Origin: Arabidopsis thaliana
Taxonomy: Eukaryota; Streptophyta; Magnoliopsida; Brassicales; Brassicaceae
Reading direction: 5' to 3'
DNA length: 64,000 nucleotides
Assembly (NCBI RefSeq): GCF_000001735.4
Contig: NC_003074.8
Span: 1,240,101-1,304,100, forward strand
The translations under genes and the position numbers were made by a program. The notes below the pieces were generated by a model. It did no database searches and had not been told where the DNA came from. It saw only the letters and a program-made list of their open reading frames with translations. Positions within the stretch are counted from its first letter, which is position 1; each line of letters opens with the position of its first letter. Below are positions 53,937 through 64,000 of this stretch, one piece after another.

Positions 53937-56900
53937 ATGGCGGAATTAGGGCAACAGACGGTGGATTTCTCTGCTCTTGTTGGTCGAGCCGCAGAGGAAT
54001 CGTTCCTTTCTTTTAAGGAACTTGTGGATAAGTCTAAGTCGACGGAGCTTTCTGATACTGAGAAGAAGGTTAGCCTCCTTAAGTATGTCGCTAAGACTCA
54101 GCAACGGATGCTCCGCCTCAATGCCCTCGCCAAGTGGTGTAAACAGGTTTGTCTTTCTCTGTTTCTCGCTAAGTATTAACGTTTTGGGTCTGTGGGTCGA
54201 AGTGAAAGTTTGAAGCTTTCTTGGACTGGAATTGGATATGTTGCAAGATTAGGGTTTGGTTTTGTTGATTGCATGATCTATTAGTTTTAAACACATTTCC
54301 CGTGGATATAGTTTTGATGTTTGTAGGATGATTTACAGACTTTGAATGGAATTGGAAGATCCTTTTGTGTGATCTTGTCCTTGATGGGTTTTTGTTGTTT
54401 GGATTACGTTGCTTGTCTACTAAAGTTTAGATTTGTCTCTTAAATTCCATGGAACTTCACATTCCAAGTAGGCTTATCAATGTTATCATGTACTTCTGTT
54501 ATTTCTGCATATTTTAAGAAATTTATGACTGTAGTGTCTCTGTAAAAATTCAAGGTAGTTTACTTCAGATCAACGTTCCATTTTAAAAAATTATGATTTC
54601 ATAGATTGTTGATGCTTGCTTGTGTTCACTTTCTTTACAGAGTAAGTATTCGAAAATTTATTGAGCTATTTATTCATTTTTGGCTAAACCTCCTGGGCTG
54701 CAGGTTCCTCTTATAAACTACTTTCAAGACCTTGGGAGTACATTATCAGCTCATGACATATGCTTCACACAAGCTGCGGATTCGCTGTTTTTTATGCATG
54801 AAGGTCTACAGCAAGCTCGCGCTCCTGTCTATGACGTTCCCTCTGCTGTTGAGATTTTGCTGACAGGTTCTTATCAGCGCCTGCCAAAGTGTCTAGATGA
54901 TGTGGGCATGCAGAGCTCTTTGGATGAGCATCAACAGAAACCAGCTCTAAGAAAGCTGGAGGTACTTGTACGTTCCAAACTGCTTGAAATCACACTTCCA
55001 AAAGAAATAACAGAGGTGAAAATTTCTAAAGGTACAGTTACCTTATCTGTCGATGGGGAATTTAAAGTTCTTGTTACTCTTGGTTACCGAGGGCACCTAT
55101 CCATGTGGCGGATATTGCATTTGGATCTACTTGTTGGTGAAAGAAGTGGCCCCATTAAACTTGAAGTGACAAGACGGCATATCCTTGGAGATGATTTAGA
55201 GCGTCGAATGTCCGTGGCAGAAAATCCATTCACAATTTTATATGCGGTGCTCCATGAGCTGTGCGTTGCCATTGTCATGGACACAGTCATAAGACAGGTC
55301 CGAGCTCTTCTGCAGGGGAGATGGAAAGATGCAATTCGCTTCGACTTAATTTCAGATACTGGTACCACACCAGCGAACCAAGAAGGAGAGGCAGATTCTG
55401 TTAGTCTTCGAACGCCAGGAATGAAACTTTTTTACTGGTCAGATTCTGATAAAAATTCTGGCCCATTTATTAAAATTGAACCAGGGTCAGATCTCCAGAT
55501 TAAATGTTCTCACAGCACATTTGTAATTGACCCACTTACTGGCAAGGAAGCTGAGTTTTCTCTCGACCAGAGCTGCATTGACGTGGAGAAGCTTCTGCTT
55601 AAAGCTATATGCTGTAATAGATATACCCGTCTTCTTGAAATTCAGAAAGAGCTTTTGAGGAATACTCGTATTTGTCGAACTCCAAGTGATGTGATCCTTC
55701 AAGCCCTCCTGGATGAGCCTGGTATTGAGGTAAAGAAAGAGTTGTTTTCGGCTTAATGTTGAATATTTTGTTCCTTGAAAGTTGTAGGACTTTTTCCCAG
55801 GTCAGAGCTACTTACACTAGTTGGACATTTAGTATGTCACTTGCATGTCAATAGATAGATTTCTGTTTATGACACATAGCCCTTGCTAAATAATGCATAG
55901 CTTTCATGCTATAGACCATGAGATTAAGCATTAATAATCGCAAATTTAAATTTCAGAGATGGCCGAACCTAGGTTTCGATAATTTATATTTTTTCGAAAA
56001 AGTAGTTTAATTTTTGCAGTTCACATGGCCTATTGCCTAGCTTCTTTTGGCTGGGGAGCTAGTATAGTTAGGCCATATTTCTCTTGCTGTCTCAACAACT
56101 AATTGAATTTAATTGGATCATTTTCTCTTTCGCCATTCTTTTAGGGAGATAACATGGTAGACTCTAAAGAGCGAGTAGAGCCAGAGGTCTTACGAGTGCG
56201 AGCCTATGGATCTTCATTTTTCACACTGGGGATAAATATAAGGTATGATATCTTCATCTATGTATTGGGAGAGATCTTATTTTAGCTGACTATTCTCACT
56301 ATATGTTATTGATTGCAGGACTGGTCGGTTTCTTCTACAGTCATCCAAGAGTATCTTGACCTCCTCCATCTTGGAGGAATTTGAAGATGCGTTAAACCAA
56401 GGAAGTATATCTGCAGTTGATGCCTTTATCAACTTGAGAAGCAAAAGTATTTTGCATTTTTTTGCTGCTATTGGCAAATTTTTGGGTCTTGAGGTAGTAA
56501 TTGTTTGCCTCAGCTTGTTGTTCAAATTCACTCTCTGGAGTTGGGAGTGTTGACGTTTGCGTTTAATGCAGGTCTATGAACATGGTTTTGGTATAAACAA
56601 AGTTCCTAAAAGCCTCTTGGATGGGTCAAGCATTCTGACTTTGGGATTCCCTGACTGTGAAAGCTCTCACCTTTTGCTAATGGAGCTCGAAAAGGACTTC
56701 ACACCATTGTTTAAATTACTGGAAACTCAGATGGATGGTTCGGGAAAACCTCAGTCTTTCAATGATCCAAGCAATATTTTGCGAGCTAAGAAAATTGATA
56801 TAGGGCAGATACGGATTCTCGAAGATGATCTTAACTTGATTACATCCGATGTGGTTAAATTTGTATCTTCATTCTCGGATGCTGAGGGCATAAATCAAGC

Positions 56901-59900
56901 ATCTGGACACCGTCAGCCTGGATTGGTTGACGAGGCTTTGACAGAAATGAGTGGAAGCCAGTTGAGTTTCTCTAGTGTCGTAGATGGAGTGTTTGGACTT
57001 CAGAAAGTGACATCTGCTCTTATGTCAATTGATGGACATGGTTTAGTTCCCAAAAATCTCTCTGCTGTTACCGGCCATGGAAAAGCTCCAATGTTGACTA
57101 GCTATCATTCAGATTCCTTGTATAATCGACAGGGTCCCTTACAATCTAGCTCTTATAATATGTTATCATCTCCCCCTGGGAAGGGTTCAGCTATGAAGAA
57201 GATAGCCATCTCTAACTCTGACCAGGAGTTATCCCTGATACTGTCTCCATCCCTCTCTACTGGGAATGGAGTCTCTGAGTCAGGCTCTAGACTGGTCACT
57301 GAATCCTCATTGTCACCTCTTCCCCTATGTAAGAACATTTTTCCATAGCCTTTTTTTTTACCTTCATAGAACTTTCTCAATATTAGAATTCAAAAATTTC
57401 CGTTATTTGCAGCTCAAACAGCTGATCTTGCAACATCATCTGCTGGTCCTTTGTTAAGGAAAGATCAGAAGCCCCGGAAACGTTCAGCTTCAGATTTGCT
57501 AAGATTGATCCCATCCCTCCAGGTAGTGGAAGGTGTTGCTAGTCCCAATAAGAGAAGAAAAACCTCTGAACTGGTACAGAGTGAATTAGTGAAGAGTTGG
57601 AGCCCTGCATCACAGACCTTATCCACTGCCGTGTCAACATCAACAAAAACTATAGGATGCAGCTATGGGAATCTCATAGCTGAAGCAAACAAGGGGAATG
57701 CACCTTCAAGCGTTTTTGTTTATGCTCTTCTCCATGTGGTCAGGCATTCTTCGTTGTCCATAAAGCATGCCAAACTAACTAGTCAGATGGAGGCATTGGA
57801 TATTCAATATGTTGAGGAAATGGGACTAAGAGATGCATTTTCAGATATATGGTTCAGGCTTCCATTTGCTCAAAATGATTCCTGGCAACATATATGCTTG
57901 CAGCTTGGTAGACCTGGAAGCATGTGTTGGGATGTGAAAATAAATGACCAACACTTTAGGGATCTCTGGGAACTTCAAAAGGGAAGTAAAACCACACCAT
58001 GGGGTTCTGGAGTTCACATTGCGAATTCATCTGATGTTGATTCTCATATCCGTTATGACCCTGAAGGTGTTGTTCTGAGCTATCAGTCTGTGGAAGCCGA
58101 TAGTATAAAGAAGCTTGTGGCCGACATACAAAGGCTTTCAAATGCTAGAATGTTCTCCCTTGGTATGCGGAAACTACTTGGCATAAAGCCAGATGAAAAA
58201 ACAGAAGAGTGCAGTGCTAATTCCACTATGAAAGGATCTACTGGAGGAAAAGGCAGTGGTGAGCCAGTAGATAGGTGGAGAGCTTTCAAGATTGAGGCTG
58301 TGGGATTAACAAGCCTGTGGTTTAGCTTTGGTTCAGGCGTTTTGGCGCGTTTTGTTGTCGAGTGGGAATCAGGTAAAGATGGATGCACCATGCATGTCTC
58401 TCCTGACCAACTATGGCCACATACAAAGGTGAGTAGTTCGCAGGACTTAACATTTGCTCTCTTCATGGGAAATATTTTTATTATAAGAGTTCCAAATATA
58501 TGCTTTTTCTCATCGTGAGTTACTCTTGTACAGTTCTTGGAGGATTTCATAAACGGAGCAGAGGTAGAATCCCTTTTGGATTGCATTCGCCTTACTGCTG
58601 GGCCTTTGCATGCATTAGCTGCCGCTACTCGCCCTGCCCGAGCTAGTACTGCCACTGGCATGCCTGTTGTACCTGCTACAGCGTCTTCAAGACAATCAAA
58701 TCAGATACAACAAACTCAAGGAATCATTGCCCCTTCAACTTTAGCAGCTCCTAATGCTACTGGCCAGTCTGCCTCAGCAACTTCAGGAAATACTGTTGCT
58801 TCTTCTGCTCCAAGCCCACTTGGTGGAGGTTTCCATGGAGTTGCAATGCTAGCAGCTGCAGGGAGAAGCGGACCTGGCATCGTTCCAAGCTCTCTCTTGC
58901 CCATCGATGTCTCTGTAGTACTCCGTGGACCCTATTGGATAAGGATCATATACCGTAAACGTTTTGCAGTAGACATGAGATGTTTTGCTGGAGATCAAGT
59001 CTGGTTGCAGCCAGCAACTCCACCCAAGGGTGGTGCTTCTATTGGAGGCTCCTTGCCATGTCCCCAATTCAGACCTTTCATCATGGAGCATGTTGCTCAA
59101 GAATTGAACGGTTTAGAACCAAATTTGACAGGTAGCCAAGGAGCAACAAATCCCAACAGTGGAAACCCAACTGTTAACGGTGTGAACAGAGTTAACTTTT
59201 CCCCTTCTAGTGCAAGAGCTGCAATGAATCGAGTAGCCAGTGTTGCTTCAGGATCTTTAGTGGTTAGCTCAGGATTGCCTGTGCGTAGAACACCAGGCAC
59301 TGCTGTACCAGCGCATGTAAGAGGTGAATTAAACACAGCGATAATCGGTTTAGGTGATGACGGTGGCTATGGCGGAGGATGGGTTCCTCTTGTGGCTCTT
59401 AAAAAGGTTTTGCGTGGTATCCTTAAATATCTTGGAGTACTGTGGCTATTTGCTCAGTTACCAGATCTCTTAAGAGAGATCTTGGGTTCCATCTTGAAGG
59501 ATAACGAAGGCGCTCTCTTGAATTTAGACCAAGAACAACCAGCCTTACGCTTCTTTGTCGGGTAAGCCAAACCAAGAAACTTATGCTCAATCTTGAAGGA
59601 TTATGCTTAAGCTTATCTATTGTTTTGTTTTTTTGTTGTTTTTGTTTTTGCAGTGGCTATGTGTTTGCGGTGAGTGTCCATAGAGTTCAGCTCCTTCTTC
59701 AAGTCCTTAGCGTAAGGCGATTCCATCACCAAGCACAACAAAATGGTTCTTCTGCTGCGGCTCAAGAGGAGTTAACCCAATCCGAGATTGGAGAAATCTG
59801 CGATTATTTCAGCCGCCGTGTCGCATCAGAACCGTATGATGCCTCAAGAGTTGCCTCTTTCATAACACTCCTCACGTTACCCATATCGGTCTTGAGAGAG

Positions 59901-60455
59901 TTTCTGAAACTGATAGCTTGGAAAAAAGGATTATCCCAATCACAACAAGCTGGAGAGATTGCTCCTGCACAGAGACCTCGAATCGAGCTATGTCTAGAGA
60001 ACCATTCTGGTACAGATTTAGACAACAATTGTGCAGCTAAAAGCAATATCCATTACGACCGGCCGCACAACACGGTTGACTTTGCGCTAACCGTTGTTCT
60101 TGATCCTGTGCACATACCCCATATAAACGCGGCTGGAGGAGCAGCATGGTTGCCTTACTGTGTATCAGTTAGGTTAAGATACACATTTGGCGAAAATCCT
60201 AGCGTGACGTTTCTTGGAATGGAAGGAAGTCATGGAGGTCGAGCTTGTTGGCAGCGAGTGGACGATTGGGAGAAATGTAAACAGAGAGTGAGCCGTACAG
60301 TGGAAGTCAACGGTTCTGCTGCAGGAGATTTGACTCAGGGAAAACTCAAGTTGGTTGCAGATAGTGTCCAGAGAACATTGCATCTATGTCTTCAAGGTCT
60401 GAGAGAAGGTGGTAATAATAATAACAACACTCATCAAAAGGAATTTACCATATAG
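53937..60455 (+). CDS. MED14: Mediator subunit MED14 (STRUWWELPETER)
   Basis: Scaffold subunit joining head, middle and tail of the Mediator complex, needed for cell proliferation and for defence and cold gene expression. Eight coding exons: 53937-54146, 54704-55729, 56145-56242, 56319-56493, 56572-57328, 57413-58428, 58534-59561, 59654-60455, giving 1703 residues. The N-terminal MED14 domain (MAELGQQTVDFSALV to about residue 210) contains VEILLTGSYQRLPKC, conserved from yeast to plants. The middle part is Ser/Pro-rich, with a basic RKDQKPRKRSASDLL and NKRRKT segment (possible NLS). The C-terminal part has an Ala/Thr/Ser-rich linker and conserved FVGGYVFAVSVHRVQLLLQVL. The last exon ends in an Asn run. 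All exon junctions are in phase. Confidence 0.97.
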
Positions 60456-61290
60456 AGAGAGGTCAAACTCTTGTCAGTTTTGGGAATCGTAATGTGTACA
60501 TACGTATTCTGCTGTTTTTTTTTTCTTTTTCTTTTACTATTGGGACTTGGAAGAAACATGTTGTGTAGCCTTTGAATTTTCCAGTGCAAAGAGGTTTTGC
60601 CTCAATTACCAACCAATGACAAAAGAGAGTCAAGAAAAAGACCTAAGCACTGCTTAAGTTCAGAAATAATTACGATCCTAATAACTTCAGCAAGAAACAA
60701 CGTCGACATTTGTTTCTGTTTTTATCAATTCCTTATCATATAAAATTAAAGAACCGCGAACAGGATGAGAGATAAAAGGAGCTGGCGAAGCAGCAAACAG
60801 AGACAATAGACTATCTGATAAAATACTATGGATACAGGGAAAGTTCATACTATGTGTCTTTTCTTAAACGAAATTCTTCTATATATATATTTGGACATAG
60901 ATATAATTAAATACAACAGTTTGCATTTTCTCAATACAACAGTTTGACTTTGTGATCTCTAAAGTACGTGAACAAGGGTGGGCTATTGCAACAAACACGC
61001 TACGTGAGAAGGTACCAATACTCTTGACTTTACCACTTTTCCTTTGCTAGCTTCATCTTCAAATACAGAGGATATTGCTGGCGGCACTGTCTCTGAATTG
61101 ATTGATGATAAGGTTGATCCAAATGAGGTGATATCTCTTTCAAGGAGGAGGATTGTTTTATCAACACACCGTAAGCCAACCAGCACCGGCATTTGTTCTC
61201 TCGGGAGTTTTCAACTTTGAAATCATGCTTTAATTACTTTGTGTCGAGAAATCTCCTCCCTGATGCATGCTCTCTCAAATGCTTAGATTG
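60456..61290. other. Tail-to-tail region, MED14 / PPR gene
   Basis: Converging 3' UTRs; AT-rich, with ATATATAT at 60880-60890. A 69-codon open frame on the minus strand at 60983-61192 shows no recognisable domain and probably lies in the PPR gene's 3' region. Confidence 0.4.
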
Positions 61291-63276
61291 CTATTTGATC
61301 TCTATTTCTAACAAGTCCAAACAATCCAATTTTGGCTTCATTTCATTATACAGATGCTGCAATATTCTTTTTATCTCCGTCCATCTTGGATGGTTTTGCT
61401 TCTCTGCAGCCACAAACCTATGAAGTCCCTCTACTCCAACTACACTACTATATCCTGCAGTCTTCTTTACTCCGCGATTCTCCATTGCTTCTCTCGTCTT
61501 GTCTGAATATCCCCATCTTCCAACGGTTGCATATATATTAGACAACAAAACGTATCCGCCTTCTTTTTCAGGTTCCAACTTAAGCAATTCAGTTAAAGCC
61601 AACTCTGCGGTTTCAATGTCTTCACCTCCCCGACAAGCACTTAAGATTGATCCCCACATTGACTGACTTGGTCTCATTGGCATCTTCTTTTGCACTATGT
61701 CTTTCGCTTCCTCTACTCTCCCTGCCCTACACAACAGATCCACAAGGCTTCCGTAATGCTCAGTTTCAGGGTCAAAGCCGAATTTATCCTTCATGTGGTT
61801 GAAAACGTGTAGCCCTTCCTCCACGAGTCCGCTATGACTGCAAGCTGTCAGGACAGCGAGCAGAGTGACATTGTTTGGCGTCACACCTTCTTCTTGCATT
61901 CTTCCGAATAGCTGCAGAGCTTGCTGGCCATTTCCGTGGAAGGCCAACCCAGTTATCATTGATGTCCATAGCGCGACATCTTTCTCGGTAGCTGTCTTGA
62001 AAACCATAAAAGCCCGCTCAATGATACCACATTTGCAGTACATATCTATCAGAGCCGAACTCAGAAAGGCATCACCTTTCAGTTGCAGACGGATCACTAA
62101 TCCGTGCACCCATCTTCCATGGCTCAGTTCTCCGTTGTTTGCTGCACCACTTATCAAACTAACCATAGTGACGCGGTCTGGCTTGACCTTCTCCACGATC
62201 GTCATTTCATAGAACAATTCTCTGACGGTTCTTTGGTCACATCCCTTCTTCGAATAACCAAAAAGAAGAGAGTTCCAAGAAACAAGATCCCTTTTGGGCA
62301 TCTGATCAAAAACAGCCTGAGCAGCTTCCATGTCCCCAAGCCTAACAAACCCAACAACCATGGTGTTCCAAGAGCGCATGTCTTTCTTCTTCATCGCATC
62401 AAAAGCTCTTTTAGCAAGACCAGATTCTTTGCATTTGAAATACATGTCCAAAAGAGCATTGCTCAGAATCAAATTAGATGAATAAACAGGTCCTCTCCTC
62501 TCAATCCAACCATGAACTCCCTTCCCAAGTCTAATATCTGATAAATGACCACAACAAACAAGAAGACTCAGCACAGTGTACTCATCAGGTTCAATACCAT
62601 CACTAACCATCTTAAAATACAGTTTAAGTGCCTCTAAACTAAAACCCTGCTTAGCATAACCAACAATCATAACGTTAAAAGAGCTGACATCTGGATGAGG
62701 CATTCTAGCAAACACCTTCTCTGCAACACCAAAATTTCCCAACTCCATGTAAAACTTAACCAGAGAATTCCACAGGTAATTCCCAAGAGACAAACACCCA
62801 GAAACAATGATATGGCAATGGATCTGCTTCACTTCCGACAGAAAACTCGAAGCTTTCATGAGATAGAGAAACGTTTGCCTGTCAGGAGAGACACGGTGCC
62901 TAATCATAGAACTATACAGACCAAAGCATTCATTTTTCGAGCTCGAAACAGCAGATATCATTGTGTTGTAAACAAAAACATTCGGGTTGGGAGTGAAATT
63001 AAGAAATAGAAGCTTCGCCAAGTCGAGATTCTCTGGGTATGTGATCGCCGAGAAGAAGATAAGACGGCTCATGGGAAACGTATCGCAGATGAGATTGAAA
63101 CGCATGATCTGTGCCAAAACCTGCTTGAATTGATTCCTGGAATTGCAATTCTCGAGCAAGACAAGAGATTGATGATTCAGCTGAAGTGATTGAACAGGAT
63201 CCCATTTGGTTGTCTTGCTCCCACATTCTGTGCCAAATAATCGAAATCCTCGCCGCAACAACAACACAAAGCACAT
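61291..63276 (-). CDS. PLS-type pentatricopeptide repeat protein, E/E+ subgroup
   Basis: Organelle RNA-binding protein of 661 residues in a single exon. The start used is the first ATG (63276, MCFVLLLRRGFRLFG), whose Arg-rich, hydrophobic N-terminus suits a mitochondrial presequence. About 12-13 repeats alternate in P, L and S types, for example SSFNVMIVGYAKQGFSLEAL, LSNALLDMYFKCKESGLA and DVALWTSMITGLAFHGNGQQ. The C-terminal E domain (SMWGSILSACRGGEDIETAE, GGYVLLSNIYATVGRW) and E+ segment (VKKTAGYSSVVGVEGLHRFV) are present; there is no DYW domain. E/E+ PPRs usually specify C-to-U RNA editing sites; the target site cannot be told by eye. A GGCCCATTAA element upstream at 63366 is typical of PPR promoters. 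Confidence 0.95.
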   Translation of the reverse strand: MCFVLLLRRGFRLFGTECGSKTTKWDPVQSLQLNHQSLVLLENCNSRNQFKQVLAQIMRFNLICDTFPMSRLIFFSAITYPENLDLAKLLFLNFTPNPNVFVYNTMISAVSSSKNECFGLYSSMIRHRVSPDRQTFLYLMKASSFLSEVKQIHCHIIVSGCLSLGNYLWNSLVKFYMELGNFGVAEKVFARMPHPDVSSFNVMIVGYAKQGFSLEALKLYFKMVSDGIEPDEYTVLSLLVCCGHLSDIRLGKGVHGWIERRGPVYSSNLILSNALLDMYFKCKESGLAKRAFDAMKKKDMRSWNTMVVGFVRLGDMEAAQAVFDQMPKRDLVSWNSLLFGYSKKGCDQRTVRELFYEMTIVEKVKPDRVTMVSLISGAANNGELSHGRWVHGLVIRLQLKGDAFLSSALIDMYCKCGIIERAFMVFKTATEKDVALWTSMITGLAFHGNGQQALQLFGRMQEEGVTPNNVTLLAVLTACSHSGLVEEGLHVFNHMKDKFGFDPETEHYGSLVDLLCRAGRVEEAKDIVQKKMPMRPSQSMWGSILSACRGGEDIETAELALTELLKLEPEKEGGYVLLSNIYATVGRWGYSDKTREAMENRGVKKTAGYSSVVGVEGLHRFVAAEKQNHPRWTEIKRILQHLYNEMKPKLDCLDLLEIEIK

Positions 63277-63783
63277 ACTTCTATTTTTGATAACACAAAG
63301 CACATCAAGTTATGTAATTATGTTCTTAATTTAAAATTAATTTAGGCCGCATCGATATATCATCTGGCCCATTAAAAGCCCGATTAATATGGACTATTCT
63401 CTGTACTTGAAGATATTGTTTTTAGTATAAGAAGAACCCTTTTCTATGGATTTTGTATGTACATCTAATACATCTGCCAATTTGGTTCGATTTGTTCTAA
63501 TTATCTTAGATAATAGGTGTTTAACTTTACACGAATCGTAGAAACACAATGAAAGAGCTGCTTGCACATTATGTTTGGTATATAAAACTAGAGGGCAAAA
63601 CGTCTTCCGGGACCAAGTATGAGCAGCAGGTAGCAGTTGCAGCTATGGACTGTCAATATCTTGGTGTTGCACAGGTGAGGTTTCCTTACACTTTCCATTG
63701 GTACCTTGAGAACTACGTGATCGTATTTTAAGAACACCCTTTCTTGAAAACCTGGATCAGTTATCTAGGTTCTCGACTTTCAC
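63277..63783. other. Intergenic region between the two PPR genes
   Basis: Promoter of the upstream PPR gene (GGCCCA at 63366-63371, a site-II type element) and 3' flank of the next one. An open frame at 63549-63675 on the + strand ends at a good donor sequence (CAG/GTGAGG) and has protein-like codon use; it may be an orphan exon (see findings). Confidence 0.4.
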
Positions 63784-64000
63784 TTAATAACCAAATGTCT
63801 GAGAAGATCTCTGTAAAACATTAAGTAAAGGGAAAGTCCTATGCAACCTCTTGAACGAGTACTCCGAAATGGCATCGATGCGAACCAAATCATTTGCTAA
63901 CTCCATTGCTTCTGCTCTATATCCAGCAAACCCAATCCCTTCAATGAGCACAGTATAAGTAGTTTCATTAGGCCTACATCCATTTCCCACCATTGATTCC
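63784..64000 (-). CDS. PPR protein, C-terminal end (partial)
   Basis: The last 71 codons of a P-type pentatricopeptide repeat protein; the rest lies beyond the window. The repeat MVGNGCRPNETTYTVLIEGI is a clear PPR motif, followed by GFAGYRAEAMELANDLVRID and a short tail ending SSQTFGY. No E or DYW domain follows the last repeat, so the gene is probably of the P subclass, unlike its neighbour. P-type PPRs act in organellar RNA stability, splicing or translation. Confidence 0.85.
   Translation of the reverse strand, partial: ESMVGNGCRPNETTYTVLIEGIGFAGYRAEAMELANDLVRIDAISEYSFKRLHRTFPLLNVLQRSSQTFGY

Noticed and set aside
58083-58661. 192-codon open frame antisense to MED14
   Set aside because: It overlaps MED14 exons 6 and 7 and the intron between them on the opposite strand, has no domain, and MED14 is certain in the other frame.
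1-64000. tRNA, rRNA, CRISPR array, bacterial operon or prophage signals
   Set aside because: No convincing tRNA A/B-box pair with cloverleaf was found by eye, and the window is eukaryotic nuclear DNA. A tRNAscan run would be decisive for tRNAs.

Overview
This window is plant nuclear DNA. Spliced genes with short GT-AG introns in an AT-rich background, plant-only families (WRKY, Aux/IAA, RALF, malectin-like receptor kinase, PLS-type PPR, PR-4) and the content and order of the genes identify it as Arabidopsis thaliana, short arm of chromosome 3, about At3g04590 to At3g04760. That identification, and the gene symbols, come from memory of the family sequences and not from a database search. Exon borders were read from the sequence and checked by reading-frame continuity. 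For each complete gene model, exon lengths sum to an intact frame ending in a stop.

Layout. 1-1503 (-): AT-hook/PPC protein AHL14, 3' end outside the window. 3052-5858 (+): cytosolic Trp-tRNA synthetase. 7608-9881 (+): MUSTANG1, a domesticated Mutator-type transposase. 10662-14172 (-): FLK, three KH domains. 15560-16639 (-): an Alba protein. 19119-20552 (+): WDL1, microtubule-binding TPX2 family. 20962-21441 (-): secreted glycine-rich protein. 21917-24243 (+): plastid-targeted FAD oxidoreductase. 24694-25866 (+): F-box protein. 26430-27591 (-): WRKY39. 29953-32315 (-): CLP1-like mRNA 3'-end factor CLPS3. 33286-35838 (-): receptor kinase ANXUR1. 36848-37507 (+): DUF1685 protein. 38129-40842 (+): ankyrin/TPR protein TPR10. 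41565-42454 (-): broken MAPKKK-like kinase. 42847-46431 (-): PR4 (hevein-like) with two decayed tandem copies. 48893-50315 (-): IAA16. 52308-52625 (-): RALF-like peptide. 53937-60455 (+): Mediator subunit MED14/SWP. 61291-63276 (-): PPR protein. 63784-64000 (-): C-terminal end of a second PPR protein.

The genes do not form an operon or one pathway. They are ordinary neighbours on a gene-dense euchromatic arm: nuclear gene regulation (AHL14, FLK, WRKY39, IAA16, MED14, CLPS3), translation, organelle proteins, cell-wall and pollen signalling, and defence. The one visibly fast-evolving stretch is 41.4-46.5 kb. It holds a kinase pseudogene, a telomere-like 28-bp tandem repeat, two PR-4 pseudogenes and an AT-rich block sitting in a pseudogene intron, next to an intact PR4 whose upstream DNA carries a GCC box and a W-box cluster.

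I found no evidence for a wholly new biological system. The points most worth a second look are the decayed PR-4 array, the kinase pseudogene, MUSTANG1 with an apparently complete DDE triad, the triple CAG splice acceptor in WDL1, two GC-AG introns, the 36-bp coding repeat in FLK, and a promoter-like segment near 47.5 kb with no obvious gene.
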